Of a stretch of 64,000 nucleotides of DNA, positions 33,113 to 40,142 are shown piece after piece. Location: contig CAWGDF010000001.1 of NCBI GenBank assembly GCA_963821275.1, forward strand, positions 186,001 through 250,000. Direction: 5' to 3'. Numbering within the stretch: the stretch's first letter is position 1; every line of letters begins with the position of its first letter. The notes beneath the pieces are model-generated. The model saw only the letters and a list, made by a program, of their open reading frames with translations. It did not search any database and was not told the DNA's origin. Both the position numbers and the translations under genes were made by a program. Source of the stretch: JACVRW01 sp963821275 (lineage in GTDB: Bacteria; Actinomycetota; Thermoleophilia; Solirubrobacterales; Thermoleophilaceae).

Positions 33113-33555
33113 GAGTCGTTCCCGGTGAAGTCGCACGCGGGGTGGCGGGGCCACCAGTTGGACCCGAGATAGGACGGGTACATGATGCTGTTCGGGTTCC
33201 AACTGTGGCGGTGTCCGATCAGGTGCCCGTACTCATGCACCGTGACGGAGCACAGCTTGCGCCACGACCAGCCGACCGCCTTGTTGTAATAGACGGTGCA
33301 GCCGGTGTAGCGCACTGCCGCCAGCGTGCCGTGCCCGATTGCCTGGCGCACGGTCCGTACCGGCACCCACGCCAGGCGCACACCGGAGCAGGGGACGTAC
33401 TCGCCCCGGTCGGCCCAAAAGGCGCGAGCAAAGCGCTTGGCGTCAGCCCTGTCCAGGTGGCTGGGTGGCTGGGCGCTGGCCTCGGTCGGTATCGCTGCCA
33501 CCAGAACGACAAGGCCGACAAAACCGATCCCGACCCACTTCAGTGCGGTCTTCAT
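33109..33555 (-). CDS. Secreted matrixin/metzincin-like zinc metalloprotease B
   Basis: A 148-residue exported protein: signal peptide (WVGIGFVGLVVLVAAIPTEA) and a compact catalytic domain with HEYGHLIGHRH (His107, Glu108, His111, His117) and a SIMYP Met-turn (Met125). Several Cys (56, 86, 102, 141) could form disulphides. ATG 33555 follows AAGGAG. The longer frame to 33639 has no ribosome site. It leads the operon and shares a promoter region with the divergent, truncated TetR gene. It is not a recent duplicate of protease A: outside the zinc motif the sequences differ widely. Confidence 0.78.
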   Translation of the reverse strand: MKTALKWVGIGFVGLVVLVAAIPTEASAQPPSHLDRADAKRFARAFWADRGEYVPCSGVRLAWVPVRTVRQAIGHGTLAAVRYTGCTVYYNKAVGWSWRKLCSVTVHEYGHLIGHRHSWNPNSIMYPSYLGSNWWPRHPACDFTGNDS

Positions 33556-33637
33556 GTCTTTCTCCTTAGGGTCGGGTTGTCCAGTCGGTCCTACCGGCGG
33601 CACCGGTGCCAGCGAATGACCCTCCGTTGTTGACGTC

Positions 33638-33667
33638 ATGCTAATAGTGTTCTTGACGGGCCGCCAA
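33638..33667 (-). promoter_or_regulatory. Promoter of the metalloprotease operon
   Basis: On the minus strand TTGGCG (33667-33662) and TAGCAT (33643-33638) are 18 nt apart. It interleaves with the TetR promoter on the other strand. An 8-bp palindrome TGACGTCA (33631-33638) and a GTTGTTG/CAACAAC pair (33626-33632, 33665-33671) cover the region and could be operators. Confidence 0.5.
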
Positions 33668-33680
33668 CAACATTTAGACT
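33653..33680 (+). promoter_or_regulatory. Promoter of the truncated TetR gene
   Basis: TTGACG (33653-33658), a 16-nt spacer and TAGACT (33675-33680). The ATG follows after 6 nt, so the message should start at its own start codon. Confidence 0.6.
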
Positions 33681-33686
33681 GGCTTT

Positions 33687-34130
33687 ATGAACAGCACGCC
33701 GAAGTACAGCCGCCTCGCACCCGCCCGGCGGCGCGAACAGATCCTCGACGCGGCCAACGCGCTGTTCTCCGAGCGCGGCTACGACGAGGTCTCGGTCGAG
33801 GACATCGCCAGCTCCGCCGGTGTCACCAGCGGGCTCGTGCACCACTACTTCGGCGGCCGCAAAGAGGTCTACATCGCGCTGCTCAAGCGGCTCGGCGCCG
33901 TGCGCGAAGAGCAACTGCCGCCGCCCGTGGGCCGCAGCGCCCGCGCCCGCCTGGCCGACAGCGTCTCGCGCTGGCTCGACTGGACCGACGCCAACCGCAC
34001 GATCTGGCTCAGCGGCCCGAACCCCCCGCGATCCCAGTCCCAGAGCAGGGAACGGCGAAAAATCGCAAACGCGGAGGGATCTTCTTGTGAGCCCAGGCTC
34101 AGATCGTCATGCGCATCGGCACGCCGGTGA
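33687..34130 (+). pseudogene. TetR-family regulator, C-terminal domain lost
   Basis: The first ~110 residues are a normal TetR N-terminus: helix-turn-helix at about 18-62 (RREQILDAANALFSERGYDE, VSVEDIASSAGVTSGLVHHY, FGGRKEVYIALL) and the first effector-domain helices (ADSVSRWLDWTDANRTIWLS). After that the frame runs into unrelated Ser/Arg-rich sequence and ends at 147 residues, some 50 short of the family. The last 32 bp overlap the 3' end of the convergent DUF429 gene. The junction near 34020-34085 is AT-richer than its surroundings. DNA binding may survive, but ligand sensing and dimerisation are probably lost. Confidence 0.6.
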
Positions 34131-34806
34131 CCGTATCCTCACCCGCCCCGATCGTCCGCGCCCGGCCCTTGCGACGCCGCAGTGCGGTCCAGAGTGCGGC
34201 GTAGGCGTCGAGCAGATCGGCGAGGCCGGCTCGCCGGGCGGCCTCGTCCCACTCGATGCGCAGCGGCGCGTCGGCGAAGTGCCGGCCCACGAGTGACAGC
34301 CGTTGGGTCAGCCCGGCGGCCGTGCCCTTCGGCGGCGGCGGCACACCGGCGGTCATCTCGCGGAAACAGAGCTCGGGGTGCACCTCGAACAGCCATCCGG
34401 CGCGGGACGGGTCGGCCCGCAGGAAGCGGTCCACCTCGTCGATCTTGGGCAGGAGACCGGCGGCCTGGCGGCTGAGGCCGGACCCGCCGCGCGCGGCCAC
34501 CAGTTCCTGTACCCGCGGGTAGAGCGGTGACGCCGAGACCGCCTCGAGCAGAAAGCGCCCCGGCGGGGAGAAGACCGAGCTGCGGCGGCTGCCGAGGAGA
34601 GCGCGTGCCTCGACGTCGCATTCGCGGAGTCCGACCTCCTCGGGCAGGCCGATGGGAATGTCGATGGCCACCGGCGCTTCCTCTCCGCCGGGCTGCTCGC
34701 CCCGCCACGCGGCGAGGTCGGCCACGTCGGCGAAGAACGCCGTGCGCGTGCCCTCGGTCGTGGCCGCGGCGACGACCCAGCCCCGCCGGGCGCCGTCCAC
34801 GCCCAT
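34099..34806 (-). CDS. DUF429 domain protein
   Basis: A 235-residue protein beginning MGVDGARRGWVVAAATTEGT, the RNase-H-like beta-hairpin typical of DUF429. AIDIPIGLPE, ARALLGSRRSSVFSPPGR and FEVHPELCFREM are further family blocks and hold conserved acidic and His residues. The molecular function is not known, though an RNase H-fold nuclease has been proposed for the family. ATG 34806 is chosen because the longer frame to 34854 would run through the stop of the upstream gene. It belongs to the operon starting at 36923, or may have its own start. Confidence 0.82.
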   Translation of the reverse strand: MGVDGARRGWVVAAATTEGTRTAFFADVADLAAWRGEQPGGEEAPVAIDIPIGLPEEVGLRECDVEARALLGSRRSSVFSPPGRFLLEAVSASPLYPRVQELVAARGGSGLSRQAAGLLPKIDEVDRFLRADPSRAGWLFEVHPELCFREMTAGVPPPPKGTAAGLTQRLSLVGRHFADAPLRIEWDEAARRAGLADLLDAYAALWTALRRRKGRARTIGAGEDTVTGVPMRMTI

Positions 34807-34829
34807 CGCGAGCAGCGCCACGACTCCGG

Positions 34830-35420
34830 CTACCGGATCGCACCGGGCAGCCACTCGCGCACGGCCGCCGCCACCCCGTCCAGATCGCTTTTCAGGCTGT
34901 GGTTGCCGGACACGGTGACCACCTTGCGGGAGGGGCCGGGCGCAGGCAGGCCGAACGGGTCGCTGTCTCCCTGCACGACGAGCGTGGGAACGGACACGGC
35001 ATCGAGCTCGTCCATACGGCTCTTCTCCGGGCGCCCCGGCGGGTGCACCGGGAAGGCCAGGCAGAGGACCGCGACGGCGCCGGTCCGCTCGGCGGTCCGG
35101 CAGGCCACCCGGGCGCCGGCCGAGCGGCCGCCGGTCACGAGTGGCAGCTCGCTTCGCAGCTCCTCGACCACCGCGCTCCAGGCGGCGTCGAGTTGCTTGG
35201 CCGGCGCGGGCGAGCGCCGTCCGGCCACGACGTACGGCTGCTCGACCAGCGCCACGCTCAGCCCGAGATCGCCGGCCACTTCCGCCACCGTCACCAGATC
35301 GCGCGCGCCCACGCCGCCAGCGGCCCCGTGGCCGAGAACGAGAGCGGCCGTGGGGTCGCGCACGGCCTGGAGGTGGACCCGGGCGGGACCGTGCGGCGTG
35401 TCGATCTCGCGCGTGCTCAA
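34830..35420 (-). CDS. Alpha/beta hydrolase (KANL3/Tex30-like)
   Basis: A 196-residue alpha/beta hydrolase without a lid. The strand-turn HGAAGGVGARDL gives the oxyanion hole, GGRSAGARVA the nucleophile elbow, QGDSDPFG the acidic residue and GNHSL the catalytic His. TTG 35420 overlaps the stop of the VOC gene as TTGA; a GTG-type start further up would sit inside that gene. Family members are uncharacterised predicted esterases or dienelactone-hydrolase relatives. It is cotranscribed with the VOC and ECF sigma genes. Confidence 0.8.
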   Translation of the reverse strand: MSTREIDTPHGPARVHLQAVRDPTAALVLGHGAAGGVGARDLVTVAEVAGDLGLSVALVEQPYVVAGRRSPAPAKQLDAAWSAVVEELRSELPLVTGGRSAGARVACRTAERTGAVAVLCLAFPVHPPGRPEKSRMDELDAVSVPTLVVQGDSDPFGLPAPGPSRKVVTVSGNHSLKSDLDGVAAAVREWLPGAIR

Positions 35421-35803
35421 GCGCTCGGCTGTTGCAGCACCGACAGGATGTTCCCCGCGGCGTCCTTGAACCACGCGATCGGTGGGCCGGGGCCGCGCGC
35501 GACGCCCTTCTCGTCCTGCTCCATGCCGTCGTAGCGCTCGAGCTCCACCCCGCGCGCGGTCAGCTCGTCCACGGCGGCGTCGATGTCGTCGACCGGGAAG
35601 TTGAGGATCGTGTAATCCGCCGGCCGGTGATCGGGCTTGGCGTACACGAACGTGTCCCGGTCGCCCGCCAGGTGAAGCGTCATCAGGCCGGCCTCCTCGC
35701 TGATCACGGACGTCCTCAGGCCGAGCGTCTCGCCGTAGAACTCACGCGCCCGCTGCAGGTCGTCGACGGCGAATCCGCTGAATGCCCTCGTGTCGGCGAA
35801 CAC
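35417..35803 (-). CDS. VOC-family protein next to an ECF sigma factor
   Basis: A 128-residue single VOC domain (FSGFAVDDLQRAREFYGETL at the start, PIAWFKDAAGNILSVLQQ at the end). The pattern fits the uncharacterised glyoxalase/extradiol-like group. It starts at GTG 35803, 4 nt after the sigma factor stop, and its own stop is coupled to the hydrolase start. Linkage of a SigG-like sigma factor with a glyoxalase-fold protein is known from mycobacteria, where a DNA-damage or aldehyde-stress link has been discussed. Confidence 0.87.
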   Translation of the reverse strand: MFADTRAFSGFAVDDLQRAREFYGETLGLRTSVISEEAGLMTLHLAGDRDTFVYAKPDHRPADYTILNFPVDDIDAAVDELTARGVELERYDGMEQDEKGVARGPGPPIAWFKDAAGNILSVLQQPSA

Positions 35804-35807
35804 GCGG

Positions 35808-36923
35808 TCAGTCCATCCGGTCGGGCAGCCCGCAGCGCGAGAAGTACATCTCCGCCCACTTGGGCTCGATGGGCTGGTAGGGCCAGCGCTGGTAGTAGGC
35901 CGGGTCGTCGCTGTCGGTCGAGCGCACGATGAACGACGTGACCCCGGCGAGCCCGTCGTCCTCGATGGTCAGCACGTCGAGCGCGAACGGCCGGAAGGTC
36001 TGATCGGGCGGATACCAGGCGTAGCTCCCCACCGCCGCCTGGCCGCTGGCCCGGGCGGGAAGGTGGCGCCAGCGCCACTCGCCCGAGAGCGGTCCCGCGA
36101 CGAGGAAGTCGGTCAGCGCCTCGCGGCCCGTGAACCAGGCTCCGAGCGGCGGCATGGTCCAGGCGGCGTCCTCGGCGAGCATGTCGACCACCGCATCCAC
36201 GTCCCCGCGGCTCATGGCGTCCATGTAGCTCTCGACCACCTTCTGCAGGCGCTCGTCGCCGAGCGTCCGCAGCGTCGCCTGCTGGCTCTGCTCGGGAAGT
36301 CGCTCGTCGACAGTCTGCCGGGCGCGCTGAAGGGCGCTGTTCACCGAGGCCACGCTGGTCGCCATCGTTTCGGCGGTCTCCTGGGCCGAGAAGCCCAGCA
36401 CGTCACGGAGGATCAGCGCGGCCCGCTGGTTGGGCGGCAGGTGCTGGAGCGCCGCCACGAACGCCAGCTCGACGCTCTCGCGCAGTTCGTAACGGGCCTC
36501 CGGGGCCACGAAGCCGTCTCCCAGGCCGGCGCCCTCCTCGGGGTAGGCCTCCACCCACACCGACTCGGCCAGCGGAAGCCCGAGCCCGTCGTGGGTATCT
36601 ACGGACGGCCCGTGGTCGTACGGAAGCACGCGCTTGGGCCGGCGCCCGATCGCGTCGAGCGAGGCGTTGGTGGCGATCGTGTACAGCCACGAGCGCAGCG
36701 AGCTGCGGCCCTCGAAGCGAGCCAGCCCGCGCCAGGCGCGAAGCAGGGCGTCCTGGAGCGCATCCTCGGCGTCGTGGACGGAGCCGAGCATCCGGTAGCA
36801 ATGGGCGTGCAGCTCGCGGCGGTGCGGCTCGACCAGCTGGCTGAAGGCGTCCTCGTTGCCCTGGGCGGCCGCCTCGAGCAGCTCCCGCTCCTGGGCGCTC
36901 GGACTGGTGCGGGCGGTGGCCAT
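35808..36923 (-). CDS. ECF sigma factor, SigG-like with SnoaL/NTF2-type C-terminal domain
   Basis: A 371-residue extracytoplasmic-function sigma factor. Sigma region 2 covers about residues 15-95 (AHCYRMLGSVHDAEDALQDA, WLYTIATNASLDAIGRR). Region 4 covers about 155-205 (LPPNQRAALILRDVLGFSAQ). The last ~150 residues are an NTF2/SnoaL-like fold (VVESYMDAMSRGDVDAVVDM) that replaces an anti-sigma partner in this group. No anti-sigma gene is adjacent. ATG 36923 is 7 nt after TACCCT, so a leaderless transcript is likely. It heads the VOC-hydrolase operon. Confidence 0.9.
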   Translation of the reverse strand: MATARTSPSAQERELLEAAAQGNEDAFSQLVEPHRRELHAHCYRMLGSVHDAEDALQDALLRAWRGLARFEGRSSLRSWLYTIATNASLDAIGRRPKRVLPYDHGPSVDTHDGLGLPLAESVWVEAYPEEGAGLGDGFVAPEARYELRESVELAFVAALQHLPPNQRAALILRDVLGFSAQETAETMATSVASVNSALQRARQTVDERLPEQSQQATLRTLGDERLQKVVESYMDAMSRGDVDAVVDMLAEDAAWTMPPLGAWFTGREALTDFLVAGPLSGEWRWRHLPARASGQAAVGSYAWYPPDQTFRPFALDVLTIEDDGLAGVTSFIVRSTDSDDPAYYQRWPYQPIEPKWAEMYFSRCGLPDRMD

Positions 36924-36960
36924 CGTCTTCAGGGTAGACGCCCGCCCCCTGCCCGCGAGC

Positions 36961-37893
36961 TCACACGCTGATCGCGAGCTTGCCCTGGGTATGGGCGGTG
37001 GCCAGCGCGCCCAGCGCGCCGGGTGCCTGCTCCAAGCTGTACTCGGCCTGGAGAGGGACCTCCAGGTCTCCGTCGGCCAGCAGCCGGCCCAGGCGCTCCA
37101 GGGCAGCCGGATCGGGGCTCGCCACGATCGCGAAGCGGCCGGGGCCTTCGCCGACCGCCCCCAGCGGCGAGGCGGCGCGGCCGTCGGGCCTCAGCGCGGC
37201 AGCGTACGCGCCAAACGCCTCCTCCGAGTACGACACCAGGTCGACGATCGCGTCGACGCCGTCGGGGTGGGTCTCGCGCACGGCTTCCGCCACGTCGCCG
37301 TTTCGCTCGACGATCTCGCTCACCCCCAGCCCGCGCAGGTAGCTGTCGTCCTCCAGCTGGGCCGGTGCGATCACGTGCGCGCCGGCCCGTGCGGCGAGCT
37401 GCACGGCGAAGCTGCCCACGCCGCCGGTCGCGCCGACCACGAGGACGCTCTGGCCCTCGCCGAGCTCCAGAGCATCGACGCAGAGCAGGGCGGTGATGCC
37501 GGCCAGCGGCGTGGCGCCGGCCGCGGCTGCGTCCACTGCGGCGGGCCGGGCGGCCACCAGGCTCTCCGGCACCGCGATCAGCTCGGCCCAGCTGCCGTCG
37601 TGCACGGCCGGGTCGAAGTGCGGGATGTATCCGAAGACATCGTCGCCTTCCTCGAAACGGCCGGCGCCGGCGCCTGCCTGCTCGACAACGCCGGCGTAGT
37701 CGCGGCCCAGCACGACCGGGAACTCGTACTCGGCCATGCCCTTGAGCATGCCGGCGGCGATCGCGTTGTCGACCGGATTGGCCGAGCTGGCCTGCACGCG
37801 CACGAGCAGCTCGCCGTCGCCGGGCTCAGGCGCCGGCAGGTCCTCCTGCAGGACCGGAGACGCGTCGAAATCCGTTAGCACGATTGCTTTCAT
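36961..37893 (-). CDS. Zinc-independent alcohol dehydrogenase / quinone oxidoreductase (MDR family)
   Basis: A 310-residue medium-chain dehydrogenase/reductase. The N-terminal catalytic domain has LVRVQASSANPVDNAIAAGM and GRDYAGVVEQAG; no zinc-ligand Cys cluster is present. The Rossmann domain has VLVVGATGGVGSFAVQLAARA. These are NADPH-dependent reductases of quinones or enones. ATG 37893 is only 3 nt beyond the 3' end of tRNA-Ser (37897-37985, same strand). tRNA end-processing would therefore create a nearly leaderless mRNA. Confidence 0.88.
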   Translation of the reverse strand: MKAIVLTDFDASPVLQEDLPAPEPGDGELLVRVQASSANPVDNAIAAGMLKGMAEYEFPVVLGRDYAGVVEQAGAGAGRFEEGDDVFGYIPHFDPAVHDGSWAELIAVPESLVAARPAAVDAAAAGATPLAGITALLCVDALELGEGQSVLVVGATGGVGSFAVQLAARAGAHVIAPAQLEDDSYLRGLGVSEIVERNGDVAEAVRETHPDGVDAIVDLVSYSEEAFGAYAAALRPDGRAASPLGAVGEGPGRFAIVASPDPAALERLGRLLADGDLEVPLQAEYSLEQAPGALGALATAHTQGKLAISV

Positions 37894-37896
37894 CAG

Positions 37897-37985
37897 CGGA
37901 GAGGGTGGGATTCGAACCCACGAGGCAGTTTGACCCGCCCACACGATTTCCAGTCGTGCACCTTAAGCCGCTCGGTCACCTCTCC
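37897..37985 (-). tRNA. tRNA-Ser (anticodon GGA)
   Basis: An 89-nt type II tRNA. Acceptor strands GGAGAGG and CCTCTCC pair fully, with discriminator G as expected for serine. The anticodon arm is CACGA-CTGGAAA-TCGTG with anticodon GGA. A long variable arm (GGGCGGGTCAAACTGCC region) and the T-arm GTGGG-TTCGAAT-CCCAC follow. CCA is not encoded. A downstream oxidoreductase gene begins 3 nt later on the same strand. Confidence 0.95.
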
Positions 37986-38010
37986 GGAGCGGATCCGAAG
38001 CCTAGAAGCA

Positions 38011-38586
38011 TCAGAGCCCGAGCTCGCGCACGCCGCGTTCCCGCCAGCCCAGGTGGTGGGCCAGCTCGTGGCGCAGCGTACGCTCGACCTGGTCCCGCAG
38101 CAGCTCGGGGTCCCAGCCGAAGTCGCGCTCGAGGGTGTCCTGATAGAGCACGATCCGATCGGGGTAGTCGTCGCGGGCGACGGTGTCGCCGAAGTAGTGA
38201 CCGTACGCCCGGTGCTCGGCGCCACGGCGAGAGACCACGACGGGCGTGGTGTCGAGCAGCCGCTGGAAGCCGTCGGGCAGGCGGTCGATCGCCTCGGCCA
38301 CCAGCAGGTCGAACTCGGTCGCCTCAGTGCGCAGGTCCGGCTGGTGAGCGAGCTCCTCGCTCCGGCGCACGAGCCGCTCGAACTCGTGCTCCGGCATCCC
38401 GTCCCGGCCGGTCAGCGCCACGGTGGCCCAGGCGGTCAGCAACAAGAGCAGGAGTCCGCCGCCGGCAAACACGGCCAGGCCCTCCGCTCCCGAGAGCGAG
38501 GGCGGGTTCAGGAGCAGCAGAAGAAGGCCGACGGCGAACAGTGCCGCCAGGCCCGCCTTGATCGGTCCCCGGAACGCGTCCTTCAC
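38011..38586 (-). CDS. Membrane-anchored minimal zincin metallopeptidase
   Basis: A 191-residue protein with two N-terminal membrane helices (GLAALFAVGLLLLLLN and AVFAGGGLLLLLLTAWATVA). A zincin domain of the small 'metallopeptidase family' follows (RLPDGFQRLLDTTPVVV, VLYQDTLERDFGWDPELLRD). The metal motif is HELAHHLG near residue 175. The cytosolic relatives normally lack membrane helices, so the fusion is the odd part. Its substrate is unknown. It ends 25 nt upstream of the tRNA-Ser 5' end. Confidence 0.82.
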   Translation of the reverse strand: MKDAFRGPIKAGLAALFAVGLLLLLLNPPSLSGAEGLAVFAGGGLLLLLLTAWATVALTGRDGMPEHEFERLVRRSEELAHQPDLRTEATEFDLLVAEAIDRLPDGFQRLLDTTPVVVSRRGAEHRAYGHYFGDTVARDDYPDRIVLYQDTLERDFGWDPELLRDQVERTLRHELAHHLGWRERGVRELGL

Positions 38587-38622
38587 CAGACCGAGGGTAA
38601 TCGGCCCGGCCCGGCACTCGGG

Positions 38623-38862
38623 CTACTCCTGATCCTCCGCGCCCGCGGCGCCGGGGTTGCCGGTCGCGGTGCCCTCCTCGCCCGGCACACCGGGGGTGTC
38701 CTCCTCGGCCTGCTCCGGCTGCGCGCCGGGAACCTTGGAGTCGCTCTGCTTGGACTCCCAGTCGCTGCGGGCCTCGTCGATATCACGGCCCACGTTGTCG
38801 GACCGCTCCTCCAGCTCGTCCGCCTCGCGCTCCAGCCGCCGCCCTTGTTCCTCGTGCTCCAT
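38623..38862 (-). CDS. Small acidic hypothetical protein
   Basis: A 79-residue hydrophilic protein starting at ATG 38862 (MEHEEQGRRLEREADELEER). The N-terminal half is helical with heptad-like Leu/charged spacing. The C-terminal half is rich in Gly, Pro, Glu and Ala and looks disordered. No family is recognised. It sits in line with the flavoprotein and zincin genes. Composition matches small stress or scaffold proteins common in actinobacteria, but this is only an impression. Confidence 0.6.
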   Translation of the reverse strand: MEHEEQGRRLEREADELEERSDNVGRDIDEARSDWESKQSDSKVPGAQPEQAEEDTPGVPGEEGTATGNPGAAGAEDQE

Positions 38863-38903
38863 GCCGAAGCTTGTACCCCTCGGAGGCGGCGGGAAAAACC
38901 GCG

Positions 38904-40142
38904 CTACGGGGCGACCGACACTCGGACCGGCCCACCGCGCTCGTCCACCTTCGCCGTCCAGTCGTAGGGCAGCCGCGCCGAGCGGCCGGGCACCAGGCGC
39001 CGCAGGCGCCCGCGCCACAGGGGCCGACCGTCCTGCTCGATCCGGATCCGGGGGAGGCGGAGAAAGGCCCGGGAGCGCAGCACGAAGCGCCCGCGCGCTG
39101 GGGGCCCGTCCCGGGGCGCCACCACGTTCGGCACGGCCCAGAACAGCGGGGCCTCGCACACGACCGGCACCCGCGAGTCCGGCCAGGGCGCGTAGCCGCC
39201 AAGGTGGCGGGCCGCGCCGGCGGCGGCGTGGCGGCCGCCGAGCGCCGCAACGTCCGCGGTCTCCGCGCCGTGCAGCAGGTTCCCGCCCGCGAACGTGCCC
39301 GGGCGGCCGGTGCGCAGGCTGGAGTCCACGGCCGGCCCGCGGGTGGCGGGGTCGAGCGCGATGCCCGCGCGGACCGCCAGCTCGTGGTCGGGAACCCAGT
39401 CGGCGCTGAAGACCACGATGTCGCAAGGCAGGCACCACGCGCGGCCGGAGTCGAGGTCGGTGAGCTCCACCTCCTCCACGCGCGCGTGGCCATGCACGGC
39501 GGAGACCGCCGTGCGGGTCCAGAGCGGCACCCGGTGACGCAGCGCGGCGCCCGCGCGGAAGACCTCGAGCGACTGGTGACGGGGCAGCTCGGTGACCATG
39601 CCGACGGCTCGCGCCCCTCCGTGAGCCAGCGTCGCGATCGCCGAGAAGCTCACGTGCTCCGCGCCCACGATCAGCGCCCGGCTGCCCGGGCGCCGGCCCT
39701 GGAGGTACACGAGCTGCTGCAGCTGGCCGGTGGTCATAGTGCCCTGCGGCCGCGAGCCCGGCACGAGTCGGGCCGAGCGGGGGCGCTCGCGGCAGCCGGT
39801 GGCGAGGATGACGACTCCGGGCGCCACAGTCTCGCGTCCGCCGGGGCTCGTGAGCTCCAGGACGCCGTCGGGCGACCAGTCCGTGACCATCGTCTCGGCC
39901 CGCAGCTCCACCCCCGCCTCGTGCGCCAGCCGGACGTAGGCCCGGGCATAGGCCGGGCCGGAGAGTGGCCGGCGCAGGTCACGCAGCCCGAAGCCCTGGT
40001 GGCGGGCGTGACGCGGGATGCCACCGGCCTCCGCCTCGCGCTCGAGCAGGAGCACGTCGGGCGCGCCGCGGCGCCGGAGCTCCACCGCGGCGGCCAGCCC
40101 CGCGGGGCCGCCGCCGACCACAACGGCTGGCCCGGTGCTCAC
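38904..40142 (-). CDS. NAD(P)/FAD-dependent oxidoreductase, partner of the GlpA-like dehydrogenase
   Basis: A 412-residue two-dinucleotide-fold flavoprotein. GTG 40142 is followed by TGPAVVVGGGPAGLAAAVEL (FAD motif). VVILATGCRERPR and the second Rossmann motif RALIVGAEHVSFSAIA are further on. The ATG in 'GTGA' overlap sense: its GTG start overlaps the stop of the dehydrogenase, so the two are made together. Similar pairs occur in HcnB/HcnC, opine oxidases and GlpA-associated subunits, where this protein carries electrons onward from the substrate-oxidising subunit. The usual redox-active CxxC of thioredoxin reductases is not seen. It is cytoplasmic or peripherally membrane-bound. Confidence 0.82.
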   Translation of the reverse strand: MSTGPAVVVGGGPAGLAAAVELRRRGAPDVLLLEREAEAGGIPRHARHQGFGLRDLRRPLSGPAYARAYVRLAHEAGVELRAETMVTDWSPDGVLELTSPGGRETVAPGVVILATGCRERPRSARLVPGSRPQGTMTTGQLQQLVYLQGRRPGSRALIVGAEHVSFSAIATLAHGGARAVGMVTELPRHQSLEVFRAGAALRHRVPLWTRTAVSAVHGHARVEEVELTDLDSGRAWCLPCDIVVFSADWVPDHELAVRAGIALDPATRGPAVDSSLRTGRPGTFAGGNLLHGAETADVAALGGRHAAAGAARHLGGYAPWPDSRVPVVCEAPLFWAVPNVVAPRDGPPARGRFVLRSRAFLRLPRIRIEQDGRPLWRGRLRRLVPGRSARLPYDWTAKVDERGGPVRVSVAP

